Positions 1 to 8,415 of a stretch of 34,065 nucleotides of DNA are shown one piece after another. The translations under genes were made by a program, and so were the position numbers. Each line of letters opens with the position of its first letter. The first letter of the stretch is position 1. The stretch lies in contig JAOZOT010000006.1 in assembly GCA_029933115.1 (NCBI GenBank), forward strand, positions 1-34,065. Reading direction: 5' to 3'. This stretch comes from Anaerolineae bacterium. Its GTDB lineage: Bacteria; Chloroflexota; Anaerolineae; E26-bin7. The notes under the pieces are model-generated. The model worked only from the letters and a program-made list of their open reading frames with translations, ran no database searches and was not told the DNA's origin.

Positions 1-1
1 C

Positions 2-421
2 ATCGACCGCTTACAGGATCCTGTGGCCGTCCTTCTGGCTTACGTCTACTTCTATGACCTGCGGGGTGGTGGGGTAGAAACCCAGATCAAAGGTGACAAG
101 CAAGGCCTGGGCATCACCAAACGTAACAAGAAACGCTTTGAGGCCCAAGAGGTACTGGCTCAGTTGAATGCCTTGGCTCATAATATCATCATCTGGTCTC
201 GCGATTGGCCGGCGCCGGCTTATTCCCGTCTCCAGAGCTTTGGCATCTTGCGCATGGTGCGGGATGTCTTCCGGGTGTCTGGAGTAGCAGTCTTCCAAGG
301 TGGGGATCGTCTGTGTCAGATTATCCTCAATGAGGCCGATCCCCTGGCCAACAGCTTGTGTAGCGGCCTGCGTGCCCTGTTGGCCCCACTGCATGTAGAC
401 ATTAATTTGGGCGAAATCTAG
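2..421 (+). pseudogene. Transposase C-terminal fragment (DDE-type), cut by window edge
   Basis: An open frame enters at the left edge and stops at 421, giving about 139 residues. It contains the stretch RGGGVETQIKGDKQGLG followed by TKRNKKRFEAQE and a hydrophobic LAHNIIIWSRDW segment. I recognise this from memory as the C-terminal third of DDE transposases in IS4/IS1380-like elements, where the catalytic Glu sits in the RGGGVE stretch. The N-terminal part lies outside the window, so it could be intact or broken. It converges with another transposase remnant on the other strand 30 bases away. Recognition of the general transposase class is fairly secure; the exact IS family is not. Confidence 0.65.
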
Positions 422-450
422 GTAGATAGTTGAGGCCTGGTCATAATTCG

Positions 451-1020
451 TCAGGCAGCTTTCAGGAAAGCTTTGAGGCCGACCCGCAGGTCCAGGCCAT
501 GCTCGAACCGATACAACAAGGCGAGTTGATAGACAAAGATGGCCCCCAGGGCGAACCGCTGTGTGTTGACCAAGCCCTTGGTAGGCACTTGGTCGTGGCC
601 ATCGAAGATGCCTTTGAACTGCTCATTGAAGTTCTCGATGGCTGTGGAGCGCAGCTTGTGGAAGATGCGACGCACTTCTTTCCCAATATCGGTATGGGGA
701 TAAGGCCCATACTGCGGGACGACCAGGAAGCGGTCAGAGGACTCCCAGGCCTGGCGGACGTTGGGCGCATTGTAGTGAATGTCACCCAGCAGATAGCGGA
801 CGGATGTTGGCAGTTCCTGAATGAGGGCTGGGGCCACCTCATTGTCCGCCTCGTTGGCCGGGGTGAGGGCAGCCGCCGGGGGAATCCACACTGCGGCTAC
901 GGTTGTCACGATATGTAGCTTCCAGCCATACACCCAACCGTGCCAGCCCGACTTGGTCCAGTGGGCTTCGGTGTCAATCGAAGTGATGACGGTAAGTCCT
1001 AGAAGGCTATTGCCACTCGC
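451..1020 (-). pseudogene. Truncated DDE transposase (C-terminal part)
   Basis: The frame is open from about 1020 to a TGA at 451, about 189 residues. An Asp in TSIDTEAHW, a second in LLGDIHYNAPNVRQ and a Glu in STAIENFNEQFKGIFDG are spaced like the DDE triad of IS4-like transposases, and HIVTTVAAVWIPPAA between them is typical of the fold. The N-terminal domain and a proper start are missing. The frame runs into the 3' end of the neighbouring membrane-protein gene at 1007-1020, so the element was truncated there or inserted there. The only start codon inside the fragment is a GTG at 933, after the first catalytic Asp, so a functional product is unlikely. Confidence 0.7.
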
Positions 1021-1615
1021 GTAAGATCAACCGAAGTGTATGACCCAAGAAGCTGATAACACTTAACGGAATAATCCAACCACAAACACACACAAGTGAG
1101 TTCCACCACCACAGCGGTGATGGCTTATCTGGATGAATGAGACTGGAAAAGAATAGCTCGATTAAATTTCCCTGAAAGCGCCAGCTAAACAGTAACATCC
1201 AAACCAGAATGACCAGTCCCCAGGCTATCAGACCCAGGCCGACATCCCGGTACCAGAGCAGGATGGCAGTGGCAACGCCAGCAGAGCAGACACTGACCAC
1301 AAAAAGCATAGAGAAAAAGAGAGAGAAATTGGGATGGCTAACAGGCAGGATACCCTGAATAACAAGACTGCTGAGAATTAGCGTTATGAGTGGAACTGCC
1401 CAGCCCGGCCAGGTGCGAAAGAATGCTCTGTAGCGGATCATGAGCCAAACTGAGGTAATAACTAAGGTGAGAATAAGCCATGCTGCGTAAGCAATCATTA
1501 GCAACAAGCTACCAAAATGTGTGTCGGCTGGCACGACAAAGATGAGAAGCACGTCAAAGATGAGAAGCCCCCAAGCTAATCTAGTCAGCCATAAAGTCAA
1601 GGTTGCTTTTCTCAC
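1007..1615 (-). CDS. Polytopic membrane protein, ~6 TM helices, unknown function
   Basis: The predicted product has 202 residues and is almost entirely hydrophobic. Candidate membrane helices lie near residues 11-29, 34-57, 74-92, 98-119, 125-145 and 171-195. I see no catalytic motif and do not recognise a family. Its ATG overlaps the stop of the upstream M48 peptidase gene by four bases (ATGA), which suggests translational coupling and a shared complex or substrate. The 3' end coincides with the truncated transposase, so the last few residues may have been altered at that junction. It could be a membrane partner of the peptidase; this is inference from position only. Confidence 0.7.
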   Translation of the reverse strand: MRKATLTLWLTRLAWGLLIFDVLLIFVVPADTHFGSLLLMIAYAAWLILTLVITSVWLMIRYRAFFRTWPGWAVPLITLILSSLVIQGILPVSHPNFSLFFSMLFVVSVCSAGVATAILLWYRDVGLGLIAWGLVILVWMLLFSWRFQGNLIELFFSSLIHPDKPSPLWWWNSLVCVCGWIIPLSVISFLGHTLRLILREWQ

Positions 1616-3522
1616 AGCTCATACTCCGCTATCAGCCAGGGGTGCAGTAATGCGTTACAAGCCTTACAGCGCTTACCTACATGGTACCATCCGGGTACTG
1701 CCGTGCCGCATCTGGGGCAACGCCGGGCGTATTTTCGATGAGCATAGATAAATAATCCCAGGCCAGTAGCAGCGATTATAAGACCTAAAGCTCCTACAAT
1801 GATACCAGGGAGATTGAGCAAATCGGTGAGTCTCAGTAAAGCGGTTGTGATTAGCGGCAAGATAGTCAAACCCAAGAGCAGAGCAACCCAACCTATCACC
1901 AGATAGGCTACTTTCATCAATCGCTGATTGACCTGGGGAAACCTATACCATGTTAACAGGCAACGCAACAGAAAAGCAACCAAGACAAGGGCAACCATCA
2001 AGATAAAGAAGATGATGAGAACTTGGGCAAGATTGAGGATAGAGGCTTTAACAACAAATGCAGACAAATTGTCAAAGATTAACTCATCCGAGTAACCAGC
2101 AAAATGAGCGCTGCTAGCGACGAAAGCCACCAGTGTCTCTGAGAGTATGTCTGGCGCAAAGACCAATAGGAGAATCATCAGACCAATGGTTAAAAGTAGC
2201 CAGGCTAAGCGCAAAGCCACAACCACGACAATAATTTTCAGCATATCAGACCAGACCGATTTACCCTGGGCAAGGGGAGAGATGAGGTTGAGCGAAACAA
2301 CAACCAAAATGGCCAGCGTTGAAAAATGCATGGGCCAGCTACCCGCGTAGAGTATTGTTAGCGGGCTGACCAAAAGAATATCAAGCAGAAGGGTCAGACT
2401 GCCAGCCAATATAGCCGCATCAACCCAGTTATCAATAACTTGGCTTGGGTCTTTGACACAAGTTATGCGAGTAGCTGCGTCGGGATGCCGTTTTAGTAGT
2501 GCCTTGATTCTCCTCCACCATTCTCTAACTATATCAAGGAAACCTTTACCCTGCTGACAAATAGCCAGTGACCTTTCGTAAGGATATTTTTTTAGTAAAG
2601 GTAGAGGTATCTGGGTCAAGGCAGAAAGGTAAGGAGTAGCCTTGCCCTGTGCCTGAACCACTCCAGCATCAGCATAGAATTCCCGCATTCGCCAAAGCTT
2701 TGGCCAGTAAAGTCCCCACAGGATCCCACCCATGATTACGTATGGTAGCGTGGCGCCAACAATAAAGTTGAGCACCAGAGGCAAGTTAATGACCGCCGCT
2801 TTTTGACGTACTGCCTCCATTTCGCCTGGTGAGGGCATTATTTGGAGCAGCATCTGGCGCACTTCTGGGGTGAGATTGCCTGCCTGCTCAAGCAATTTAG
2901 TTGGATCGAGTTGAAGAAAATCGGGTGCGGCAACAATTAGTAGGAAACCGAAACCGCAAAAGAAAGTAGCTGCCCAGGCCATAAATAAAAAAACCGTGCG
3001 CAACAATTCACGGGTGTAGCCCATCTGCCAGTAATCGCCTGTTTTGAAGTGATACAATTCGTGAATGAGCCTGGCCTGAGCCACGGGCGCAACATCTGGA
3101 TCTTCCAGACTTTCTTGCAGGCGCAGAGCGGCCTCATGGTTGACCGCAATGTACCAATGCCGACGTGTGCCAAAGGTGTAAAGTGGTCTTTTACTTGGGC
3201 TTACTACGAGCCTGGGGGTTCGTCGCAAACCGATCGCCTTGGCATTGGTTTCTATAGCTTGCTGCAAGTCGGCCAAGTCATCGCCGGCAGGTGACAGATT
3301 ATGGCGGGCAAAATCACGTTCAGGCCGGGCCAGAAAGGTACGCAAGGGCAAAAACAGCAATCCCAAGGCCAAGGGCCAGGTACAGATGGGAGAAGGACCA
3401 ATACTGCCGACAAATACCGTACCCAGCAAAACCGTGACGATCAGACCGAAGAGAAGGGTGGTTTGGCTGGGCAAAGCAAAGATATTGAGTTTAGCCTCGG
3501 TCTTCTGAGGAGGGGCTTTCAT
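1612..3522 (-). CDS. Membrane M48-family zinc metallopeptidase with C-terminal zinc ribbon
   Basis: The 636-residue product carries HELYH at 154-158 (HExxH, two zinc ligands and the catalytic Glu), a likely third ligand Glu281 in REFYADAG, and HPDAATRI at 345-352, which matches the conserved HPP-type motif of M48/HtpX/Ste24 peptidases. Two membrane helices precede the active site (about 20-62). More lie near 175-198, 245-270, 365-395, 400-455, 495-525 and 540-595, so it is longer and more hydrophobic than HtpX (about 300 residues). The C-terminus has a four-cysteine ribbon, C602/C605 and C619/C622. M48 enzymes cleave membrane or exported proteins. It overlaps both neighbours by four bases in a coupled three-gene unit. 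The family call is strong; the substrate is unknown. Confidence 0.85.
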   Translation of the reverse strand: MKAPPQKTEAKLNIFALPSQTTLLFGLIVTVLLGTVFVGSIGPSPICTWPLALGLLFLPLRTFLARPERDFARHNLSPAGDDLADLQQAIETNAKAIGLRRTPRLVVSPSKRPLYTFGTRRHWYIAVNHEAALRLQESLEDPDVAPVAQARLIHELYHFKTGDYWQMGYTRELLRTVFLFMAWAATFFCGFGFLLIVAAPDFLQLDPTKLLEQAGNLTPEVRQMLLQIMPSPGEMEAVRQKAAVINLPLVLNFIVGATLPYVIMGGILWGLYWPKLWRMREFYADAGVVQAQGKATPYLSALTQIPLPLLKKYPYERSLAICQQGKGFLDIVREWWRRIKALLKRHPDAATRITCVKDPSQVIDNWVDAAILAGSLTLLLDILLVSPLTILYAGSWPMHFSTLAILVVVSLNLISPLAQGKSVWSDMLKIIVVVVALRLAWLLLTIGLMILLLVFAPDILSETLVAFVASSAHFAGYSDELIFDNLSAFVVKASILNLAQVLIIFFILMVALVLVAFLLRCLLTWYRFPQVNQRLMKVAYLVIGWVALLLGLTILPLITTALLRLTDLLNLPGIIVGALGLIIAATGLGLFIYAHRKYARRCPRCGTAVPGWYHVGKRCKACNALLHPWLIAEYEL

Positions 3523-3974
3523 TTGCTTGCTAGGTATTCTAAAAGCGCTCCATTCAGTGCTCCAGCCAACGCTTTGATTTTTCTCTTAGCGCCGGGGGAT
3601 TTAGTACGTTTGACGACTACTTCGATATCCTCAACAGTGACTTTGATAAAAACTTTGGCTTCCTTCTCACGCTTTAATTTCTTCTTGAGCTCCTCAATCT
3701 CCACTTCGCCTAACTTGGTTAGCAAATTGCCCAGAACGGCAACTACTACAGGCACAACAACCGTAACCATCAGATCAGCCGCACCAAAGCCGCCCGCCTC
3801 ATCGGAAGTATCAACGGTTACAATCTCACCTCTGGCGGTCATATCAATCAGAGGCTCGATGAAGCTCGCAGAAACTTCCACTTCATCCGGTTCAACCTCG
3901 GCCAACACTTGCTGGCTAATAGCCCGCACGGCTGCACGGTTTTCTGGCACTGATAAAAATTGAGTGGTTTTCAT
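3519..3974 (-). CDS. Small protein with central hydrophobic segment, unknown function
   Basis: The 151-residue product begins MKTTQFLSVPENRAAVR, followed by an acidic stretch (EVEPDEVEV), a hydrophobic segment DLMVTVVVPVVVAVLGNLL near residues 67-85, and a very charged helix EIEELKKKLKREKEAK near 93-108. The PENRA opening reminds me of short proteins seen beside proteases and NTPases in cyanobacterial and Chloroflexota gene clusters, but I cannot name a family. A strong Shine-Dalgarno site (GGAGG) sits about 8 bases before the ATG. It heads the unit with the M48 peptidase, whose ATG overlaps its TGA. It may be an adaptor or substrate of the peptidase; that is inference. Confidence 0.75.
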   Translation of the reverse strand: MKTTQFLSVPENRAAVRAISQQVLAEVEPDEVEVSASFIEPLIDMTARGEIVTVDTSDEAGGFGAADLMVTVVVPVVVAVLGNLLTKLGEVEIEELKKKLKREKEAKVFIKVTVEDIEVVVKRTKSPGAKRKIKALAGALNGALLEYLASK

Positions 3975-4028
3975 ATTTATTCCTCCATAGATAATGCGAT
4001 TTTGTGGATTCGATTGATCAGTCTATTG

Positions 4029-4310
4029 TCACAGACTCCGACGAAGGGTTGATATCAAGGTAATCACCAGTCCAATTAGAGCCAACACGACATATTCGGA
4101 TCTCTCATACAATAGGTTGGGGTTAGCGTAAAGAAATACGGCTGTTACAAATCCAGCGGTGCCAGCGAAAATACCGGCTACTTTCCTTACGTTAGGATCT
4201 TTTAGGGGGAATATCCGTCCCATGGCCAAATACACTGTGGCCAACACTAAAACCCCCAACCCTATCGCCAATGCAAGGTTGATAGTGTTTGTTCTGGCGA
4301 GCGTGTCCAC
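4029..4310 (-). CDS. Small three-helix membrane protein, unknown function
   Basis: This short protein consists mostly of three hydrophobic segments: NLALAIGLGVLVLATVYLA, VAGIFAGTAGFVTAVFLYA and YVVLALIGLVITLIS, ending LRRSL. The start is uncertain. I list a GTG at 4310 (MDTLARTNT, 93 residues); a TTG at 4343 would add 11 residues. Neither has a well-spaced ribosome site, although AGAGG lies directly before the GTG. It follows the single-pass protein ending at 4378 and precedes the 151-residue gene by 54 bases, all on one strand. No family is recognised and no catalytic residue is evident. Confidence 0.6.
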   Translation of the reverse strand: MDTLARTNTINLALAIGLGVLVLATVYLAMGRIFPLKDPNVRKVAGIFAGTAGFVTAVFLYANPNLLYERSEYVVLALIGLVITLISTLRRSL

Positions 4311-4377
4311 GCCTCTTACTTCTATAGAGAACAAGCAAGACAATCGCTTAGGTTGACTTCCGACTACCTGGCCTAAT

Positions 4378-5967
4378 TTATTTGAGCAACCGGATAAACC
4401 CAGCTCTCACACCTGCTGCCTTGCCCTGGAGCCGGATGATAATTGTGTGTTCTTCGTTCAAGCGATAGGTTCCGACACTTCGAAAGGTGCTCATCTCCGA
4501 GTCTGGCACTGAAGCTACTTTTAGGGCGTCCCCCAGCGGTTTGAGACCGATTTCATCGTTGTTAACCAGCGCAACAACTTGGTAAGTCGCTTCTTGGCTC
4601 CCTCGGGGTGCCCAAGCCTGCAACTGGAACCATCCCTGGATGCTGTCAATATGCCACTCTATCGGTTGGATGTCAGCCACGTCTTGGCTAGAAAGTATCA
4701 TCAACCCATCTATCGTTTCAAAGTCCCAACCTGTTGGCGGGGTTGGGAAGGTTCTAGCAGCGGCAGCTACATCAAATCCAACAGGCAGATAAATGTCAGG
4801 CAACTGCGTTTCTTGTTCTGGTTGCAGCACCTCGACCACATAACGAGGAGGATCTGCTTTCGAGTTATATCCTGACCAAAAATACTCCTTAGCACTGGTG
4901 TTAGTGGCTGTATCTACAATCTCCTGACAACAGGAGAGGCGCCATTTTTCGCCAGCCCATTGCCCTAGAATTTCGACCGGGTTTTCGGCAGAGCCACCTT
5001 CGATCAGTGTCGCATCTGTCATAACTGGGGCTCGCCGGCGAATATTACCAGTCGCATACTCACCTGAAACCGGTTTTATGGCGATCTCAGGCACTGCCGC
5101 CAAGATCGCCTGAATGTCGGGGAAGGTGGCTTTGGTGAGAGTCCGCTGACTTTCCAAGCCGGTGATAAGTCCCGAAATCGTGTCTGTCACAACCTTCCAA
5201 TCCTTGGCACCAGGCTCGATGTTTTCAACATAAGCTCCCAAAGGCGCGTTGATCTCAAGGCGATAGTAGCGAGGCTCATCCACGACCTGGGCTGTGAAGC
5301 CAAACGTACCATTATCACCGTCCGGTCGGATGGGCTCTCCCTGTGTCCAGTCTTGTTCACTCTCTCCTTTCGAGGACAACGTAAGTTCCACTTCACCTAG
5401 GTTCACCTGTTCCGCATCTCGTGTCGTAATCACGCCTGAAATGGCCAGCGCAGGGAGAGGTGTAGGCTCAGGCTCTGTTATTGGCATCAAAGTCGGCGTT
5501 GGTCTTGGAGGAAGGGTCGCGGTCGGTTCAGGTGGCGGGGTCGTGGGAGTGGGCAAAACCGAGGGAGCAGGGGGAAGAGGAGGAAGGGCTATTGCCTGGG
5601 CAGCGACCGCGGTTGCTAGTTCATTCACTCTAGCCGCCAGGTGATTTATTCTGTCCTCTAGGTTCATCGCTCTTGATTTCGCCCACCAAGCCGTACTCGC
5701 GATCAGGAGTAGCACAACGACACTGACAATTACAACAGGAGCACTGATTCTACGCTTATAGCCAGCAAACTGGGCTTTGAGAGAACTTGAAGAAGCAGCC
5801 TGGTCCAGCTCTATCTTTATCGCATCCTTCTGCCCTGGCCAATCTATGTCTTTAATTTTCTTTACTCTGTCATACAGCTCTTCCGCTGTGAGCTTGCCTC
5901 CGCTCCAATCAGCAGCGATTCTCTGGATTTGCTTGCGCTGTTCTTTAGTTAGCTCAGACGATGTCAT
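4378..5967 (-). CDS. Single-pass membrane protein with Pro-rich linker and beta-rich exterior
   Basis: From the chosen start the product is 529 residues. A charged cytoplasmic helical head (about 1-60, including TKEQRKQIQRIAADWSGG) leads to a membrane helix at about 75-95, a short coiled segment MNLEDRINHLAARVNELA (about 101-118), a Pro/Thr-rich linker (about 129-172) and a long region likely rich in beta strands. The opening ALAISGVITTRDAEQVNLG resembles carboxypeptidase-regulatory/Ig-like folds, and a VVTDTISGLITGLESQRTL stretch follows. The head-in, domain-out topology is my inference from the charge pattern. The ATG at 5967 is chosen because GGAGG at 5977-5981 precedes it; the frame stays open to 6042 without such a site. 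No family or catalytic residues are recognised. Gap to the upstream gene is 41 bases. Confidence 0.75.
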   Translation of the reverse strand: MTSSELTKEQRKQIQRIAADWSGGKLTAEELYDRVKKIKDIDWPGQKDAIKIELDQAASSSSLKAQFAGYKRRISAPVVIVSVVVLLLIASTAWWAKSRAMNLEDRINHLAARVNELATAVAAQAIALPPLPPAPSVLPTPTTPPPEPTATLPPRPTPTLMPITEPEPTPLPALAISGVITTRDAEQVNLGEVELTLSSKGESEQDWTQGEPIRPDGDNGTFGFTAQVVDEPRYYRLEINAPLGAYVENIEPGAKDWKVVTDTISGLITGLESQRTLTKATFPDIQAILAAVPEIAIKPVSGEYATGNIRRRAPVMTDATLIEGGSAENPVEILGQWAGEKWRLSCCQEIVDTATNTSAKEYFWSGYNSKADPPRYVVEVLQPEQETQLPDIYLPVGFDVAAAARTFPTPPTGWDFETIDGLMILSSQDVADIQPIEWHIDSIQGWFQLQAWAPRGSQEATYQVVALVNNDEIGLKPLGDALKVASVPDSEMSTFRSVGTYRLNEEHTIIIRLQGKAAGVRAGFIRLLK

Positions 5968-5976
5968 TGATAAGTA

Positions 5977-5981
5977 CCTCC
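5977..5981 (-). promoter_or_regulatory. Shine-Dalgarno site that fixes the start at 5967
   Basis: GGAGG on the minus strand, nine bases before ATG 5967. It favours this start over upstream in-frame codons as far as 6042, which would run close to the preceding gene's stop at 6009. Confidence 0.7.
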
Positions 5982-6008
5982 AACTGGCTGACAAGTAGTG
6001 ATTGGCAT

Positions 6009-8387
6009 TTAAGATGGCAATGATGAGAGCAGTTCTGCACACTCTATGGCGTGAGATGGTTGGCTGAAGTGACTATGCTTATAACCACCTCGCTCTTTCA
6101 GGGCTTCTTCGATGATGAGGAATTTTATCGAGGCCGGCAGATCAGGCTTAGTCAGACATTCTCTCGTTTCCTCAATTAGCTCCAGCGAAATAACTTCTGA
6201 TTGCCTCCACCGCTCTCCAAGTTTCTGCACTCGGTTGTATTGTTCCTGTAACGACTTGAGTCTGGAAGCAATTGCCTCAAATTCCCGAGACCATTCTGGA
6301 GGATGCTCAATCTGGTTGTCCAAGACGCCTCCCGCTTTATCCAGCAATTGACGTGCTTCTTCAAGAAGCCTCTTCACTTCATCAGGACGAGTTCTTATAT
6401 CAGCAGTTCGTTTGTCTATTATGCCGAGACACGATTGCACTTGCCGGATGCTATTCCCAAACTCTTTTTGCACCTTTTCCCATATCTTGATAACGTCCTC
6501 TTTTAATGCTGCTATCTCTCTAGAGTCCGGATCGTATTCTTCTGCTTTTTTAAGTCGCCGCAAGGCCCAGTAGGCGCGGGATTGGGGCTTTTGTTCGTCC
6601 GCTAACCAATGAGCTTTTACTTCTCGCAACAACTGACGCGCCCAGAGCAAGTTATCCTGGCGGGCTAGGATCAGTTTTTGCAGCGTGTCATCAAGCTCAT
6701 CAAACCCGCGGGCGGAGTAGAGGTAGAAGCGCACCTTGTCAACCAGTTCTCGATGCTCTTTGTGCTCCTCTTTCGTCTTCCCAAGAAATTGCGTCACATC
6801 TTCAGTGGGGTGAGATGACTGCCAACTATCCAACTTACCTTTCAGATCCTGGACAGTTTGTTTCCATTGTAATTGTCGTTTCATAGAGAGCCAGTTTGGA
6901 AGATACTGTTCAGCCCTTTCCTGTAGTTCTACAAGACGTTTGGTTCCTTTCCGGACTCTCTCTTGCAAACCGAGGTCAGTGTCGGAGAACTCAGAGGGGG
7001 CATCTTGCCAATCCTGCTTCTGTCGTTTCGTAGGGGAGAGCCGCATTGGAAGGCGCTGTACGGCCTTTTCCCCTAGCTCTGCAGCAAGGCGTTTGGCTCC
7101 TTCCCAGATCCCCTCTTGTGAACGACGCTCAGTATCAGAGAATGCAGGGAGGGTCTTTTGCCAATCCTGTTTCGAGCGGTCGGTGGTACCTAATAGGTCT
7201 TCTTGCAAGTCATCGAGGATAACCTTCGCGCGAGCCAGGCAGGCGAGCGCAGCGAATGGATCAAGAGAGGCGAATTGGCCGCTGGGCCTGGTTGAAAGTT
7301 GAGGAGCAGATGTGTCAGAAGACAGACCTTCGGCCCGGATACTCTCGGGGGCGGAAGAGGCAGAAGGGGACAATGGATACTGTTCCGGTTCGTCCTCGGT
7401 CACCTGCCCAGCTACGGTCGAAGTTTCGTCGAGGTCAGAAGAGGACGGCAGATACGCCTCCGCCCGGTTAAGCCAGTAGGTGGCCGTCGCCAGACGTGCA
7501 TTGGCGTGCTGCTCCTGTGCCTGTTGAAACTGCTCCTCCATTCGTGTCAGAACTTCCTCGGCTGTCTTTTTCCAGGACGAGGGTGGCTCTGCAGCAGGCC
7601 ACTCGGCTAGGTTAGCTTTAGCCTTATCTATGGCCAGCTTTGCCTCGTCAAGCAACTTCTGGAAGGACGGTTGTGAGATAGCCTGGCCGAAATCCCGGAC
7701 GTATTGTGAGAATGACTGCCACCTCCGTATTTGCTCTGTTTCCTGTTCCCACTGTCGTTCCAAGCCCTTCTGTCGCTTTTGGGCTGCTTGCTCTAAGGAT
7801 ACCAGGGATGCTTCCAAAGTCTTCTGGCGTTCTTGGGCTGCCTGCTCTACGGCTGCCAGCGATGTTTCCAGAGCCTTGTGACGCACCCGGGCTGCTTGCT
7901 CCAAGGACGCCAGCAATGTTTCCAGAACACTCTGTCGCCCCTGGGCTGCTCGTTCTATGGATGCCAATGATGCTTCCAGAGCACCCTGTCGCCCTTGTGC
8001 TGCCCGCCATCGCTCGATGGCTGCCTTTAAGGCGCTTGCCCGTGCGATGTCGGCAGCCAGGGTATGGCGACGGAAGGCAAATTCGTCTTTTTCAGGATAT
8101 TCGATTCCTTCCAACGATTCCAGCGCTGACTTGATCTGCGTTGCTGCCTGTGCCATAATCCTGCTGGCGTCTGTTACTGCAGGGTCCTGGGCTTGATAAA
8201 AGCTTTGTTCTGCCCATACTAGTTGCCTCAACGCCTGGGCTCGCTGTAAAGCACACTCAAGCAATTCACTAATCGGTGTGCCATAAACTTCTTTTTCGCC
8301 TAACTTTTGTAATCTCTCGAGAGCTTGTATCTCTGGAGATATTGGCGTGTGGCTCTCTCCAGAGGGATTCATTTTTGTCTCAGCCAT
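6009..8387 (-). CDS. Coiled-coil repeat protein, likely scaffold
   Basis: The 792-residue product is almost all helical, rich in Glu, Gln, Arg, Lys and Ala, with no signal peptide or membrane helix. Residues 129-212 are an 18-residue tandem repeat (unit AAQxRQxxLExSLxSLEQ, four full copies and a partial fifth). Residues 406-505 are two ~50-residue copies starting KQDWQ and ending KRQ, with the beginning of a third. A Ser/Pro/Glu-rich loop lies near 315-375. Such proteins form rods or oligomers that tether partners. GGAGG lies ten bases before the ATG. It follows the kinase-like gene by 28 bases. It contains no enzyme motif; a scaffold or filament-binding role is inferred from composition and context. 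Confidence 0.8.
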   Translation of the reverse strand: MAETKMNPSGESHTPISPEIQALERLQKLGEKEVYGTPISELLECALQRAQALRQLVWAEQSFYQAQDPAVTDASRIMAQAATQIKSALESLEGIEYPEKDEFAFRRHTLAADIARASALKAAIERWRAAQGRQGALEASLASIERAAQGRQSVLETLLASLEQAARVRHKALETSLAAVEQAAQERQKTLEASLVSLEQAAQKRQKGLERQWEQETEQIRRWQSFSQYVRDFGQAISQPSFQKLLDEAKLAIDKAKANLAEWPAAEPPSSWKKTAEEVLTRMEEQFQQAQEQHANARLATATYWLNRAEAYLPSSSDLDETSTVAGQVTEDEPEQYPLSPSASSAPESIRAEGLSSDTSAPQLSTRPSGQFASLDPFAALACLARAKVILDDLQEDLLGTTDRSKQDWQKTLPAFSDTERRSQEGIWEGAKRLAAELGEKAVQRLPMRLSPTKRQKQDWQDAPSEFSDTDLGLQERVRKGTKRLVELQERAEQYLPNWLSMKRQLQWKQTVQDLKGKLDSWQSSHPTEDVTQFLGKTKEEHKEHRELVDKVRFYLYSARGFDELDDTLQKLILARQDNLLWARQLLREVKAHWLADEQKPQSRAYWALRRLKKAEEYDPDSREIAALKEDVIKIWEKVQKEFGNSIRQVQSCLGIIDKRTADIRTRPDEVKRLLEEARQLLDKAGGVLDNQIEHPPEWSREFEAIASRLKSLQEQYNRVQKLGERWRQSEVISLELIEETRECLTKPDLPASIKFLIIEEALKERGGYKHSHFSQPSHAIECAELLSSLPS
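6873..7172 (-). repeat. Two ~50-codon direct repeats inside the coiled-coil gene
   Basis: Residues 406-456 and 457-505 of the 792-aa protein align: both begin KQDWQ, contain FSDT, continue with a (G/K)xKRL helix and end KRQ. The sequence LQWKQT that follows looks like the start of a third unit. The copies differ at many positions, so this is an old duplication. Confidence 0.75.
7752..8003 (-). repeat. 54-bp (18-codon) tandem repeats inside the coiled-coil gene
   Basis: Four complete copies and one partial copy of an 18-residue unit at residues 129-212. The units begin AAQGRQGALEASLASIER, AAQGRQSVLETLLASLEQ, AARVRHKALETSLAAVEQ and AAQERQKTLEASLVSLEQ. They keep the reading frame, and the 18-residue period fits a continuous coiled coil or helical repeat. 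Confidence 0.85.
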
Positions 8388-8415
8388 TTATATTCCTCCC
8401 GGGGGGCCAATGGTT

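Noticed and set aside
430..918. Plus-strand 162-codon frame
   Set aside because: Antisense to the transposase remnant, whose minus-strand translation shows DDE-type motifs.
7752..8003. Regular 54-bp repeats as a CRISPR array
   Set aside because: Units are contiguous without spacers, keep a coding frame and encode an 18-residue helical repeat.
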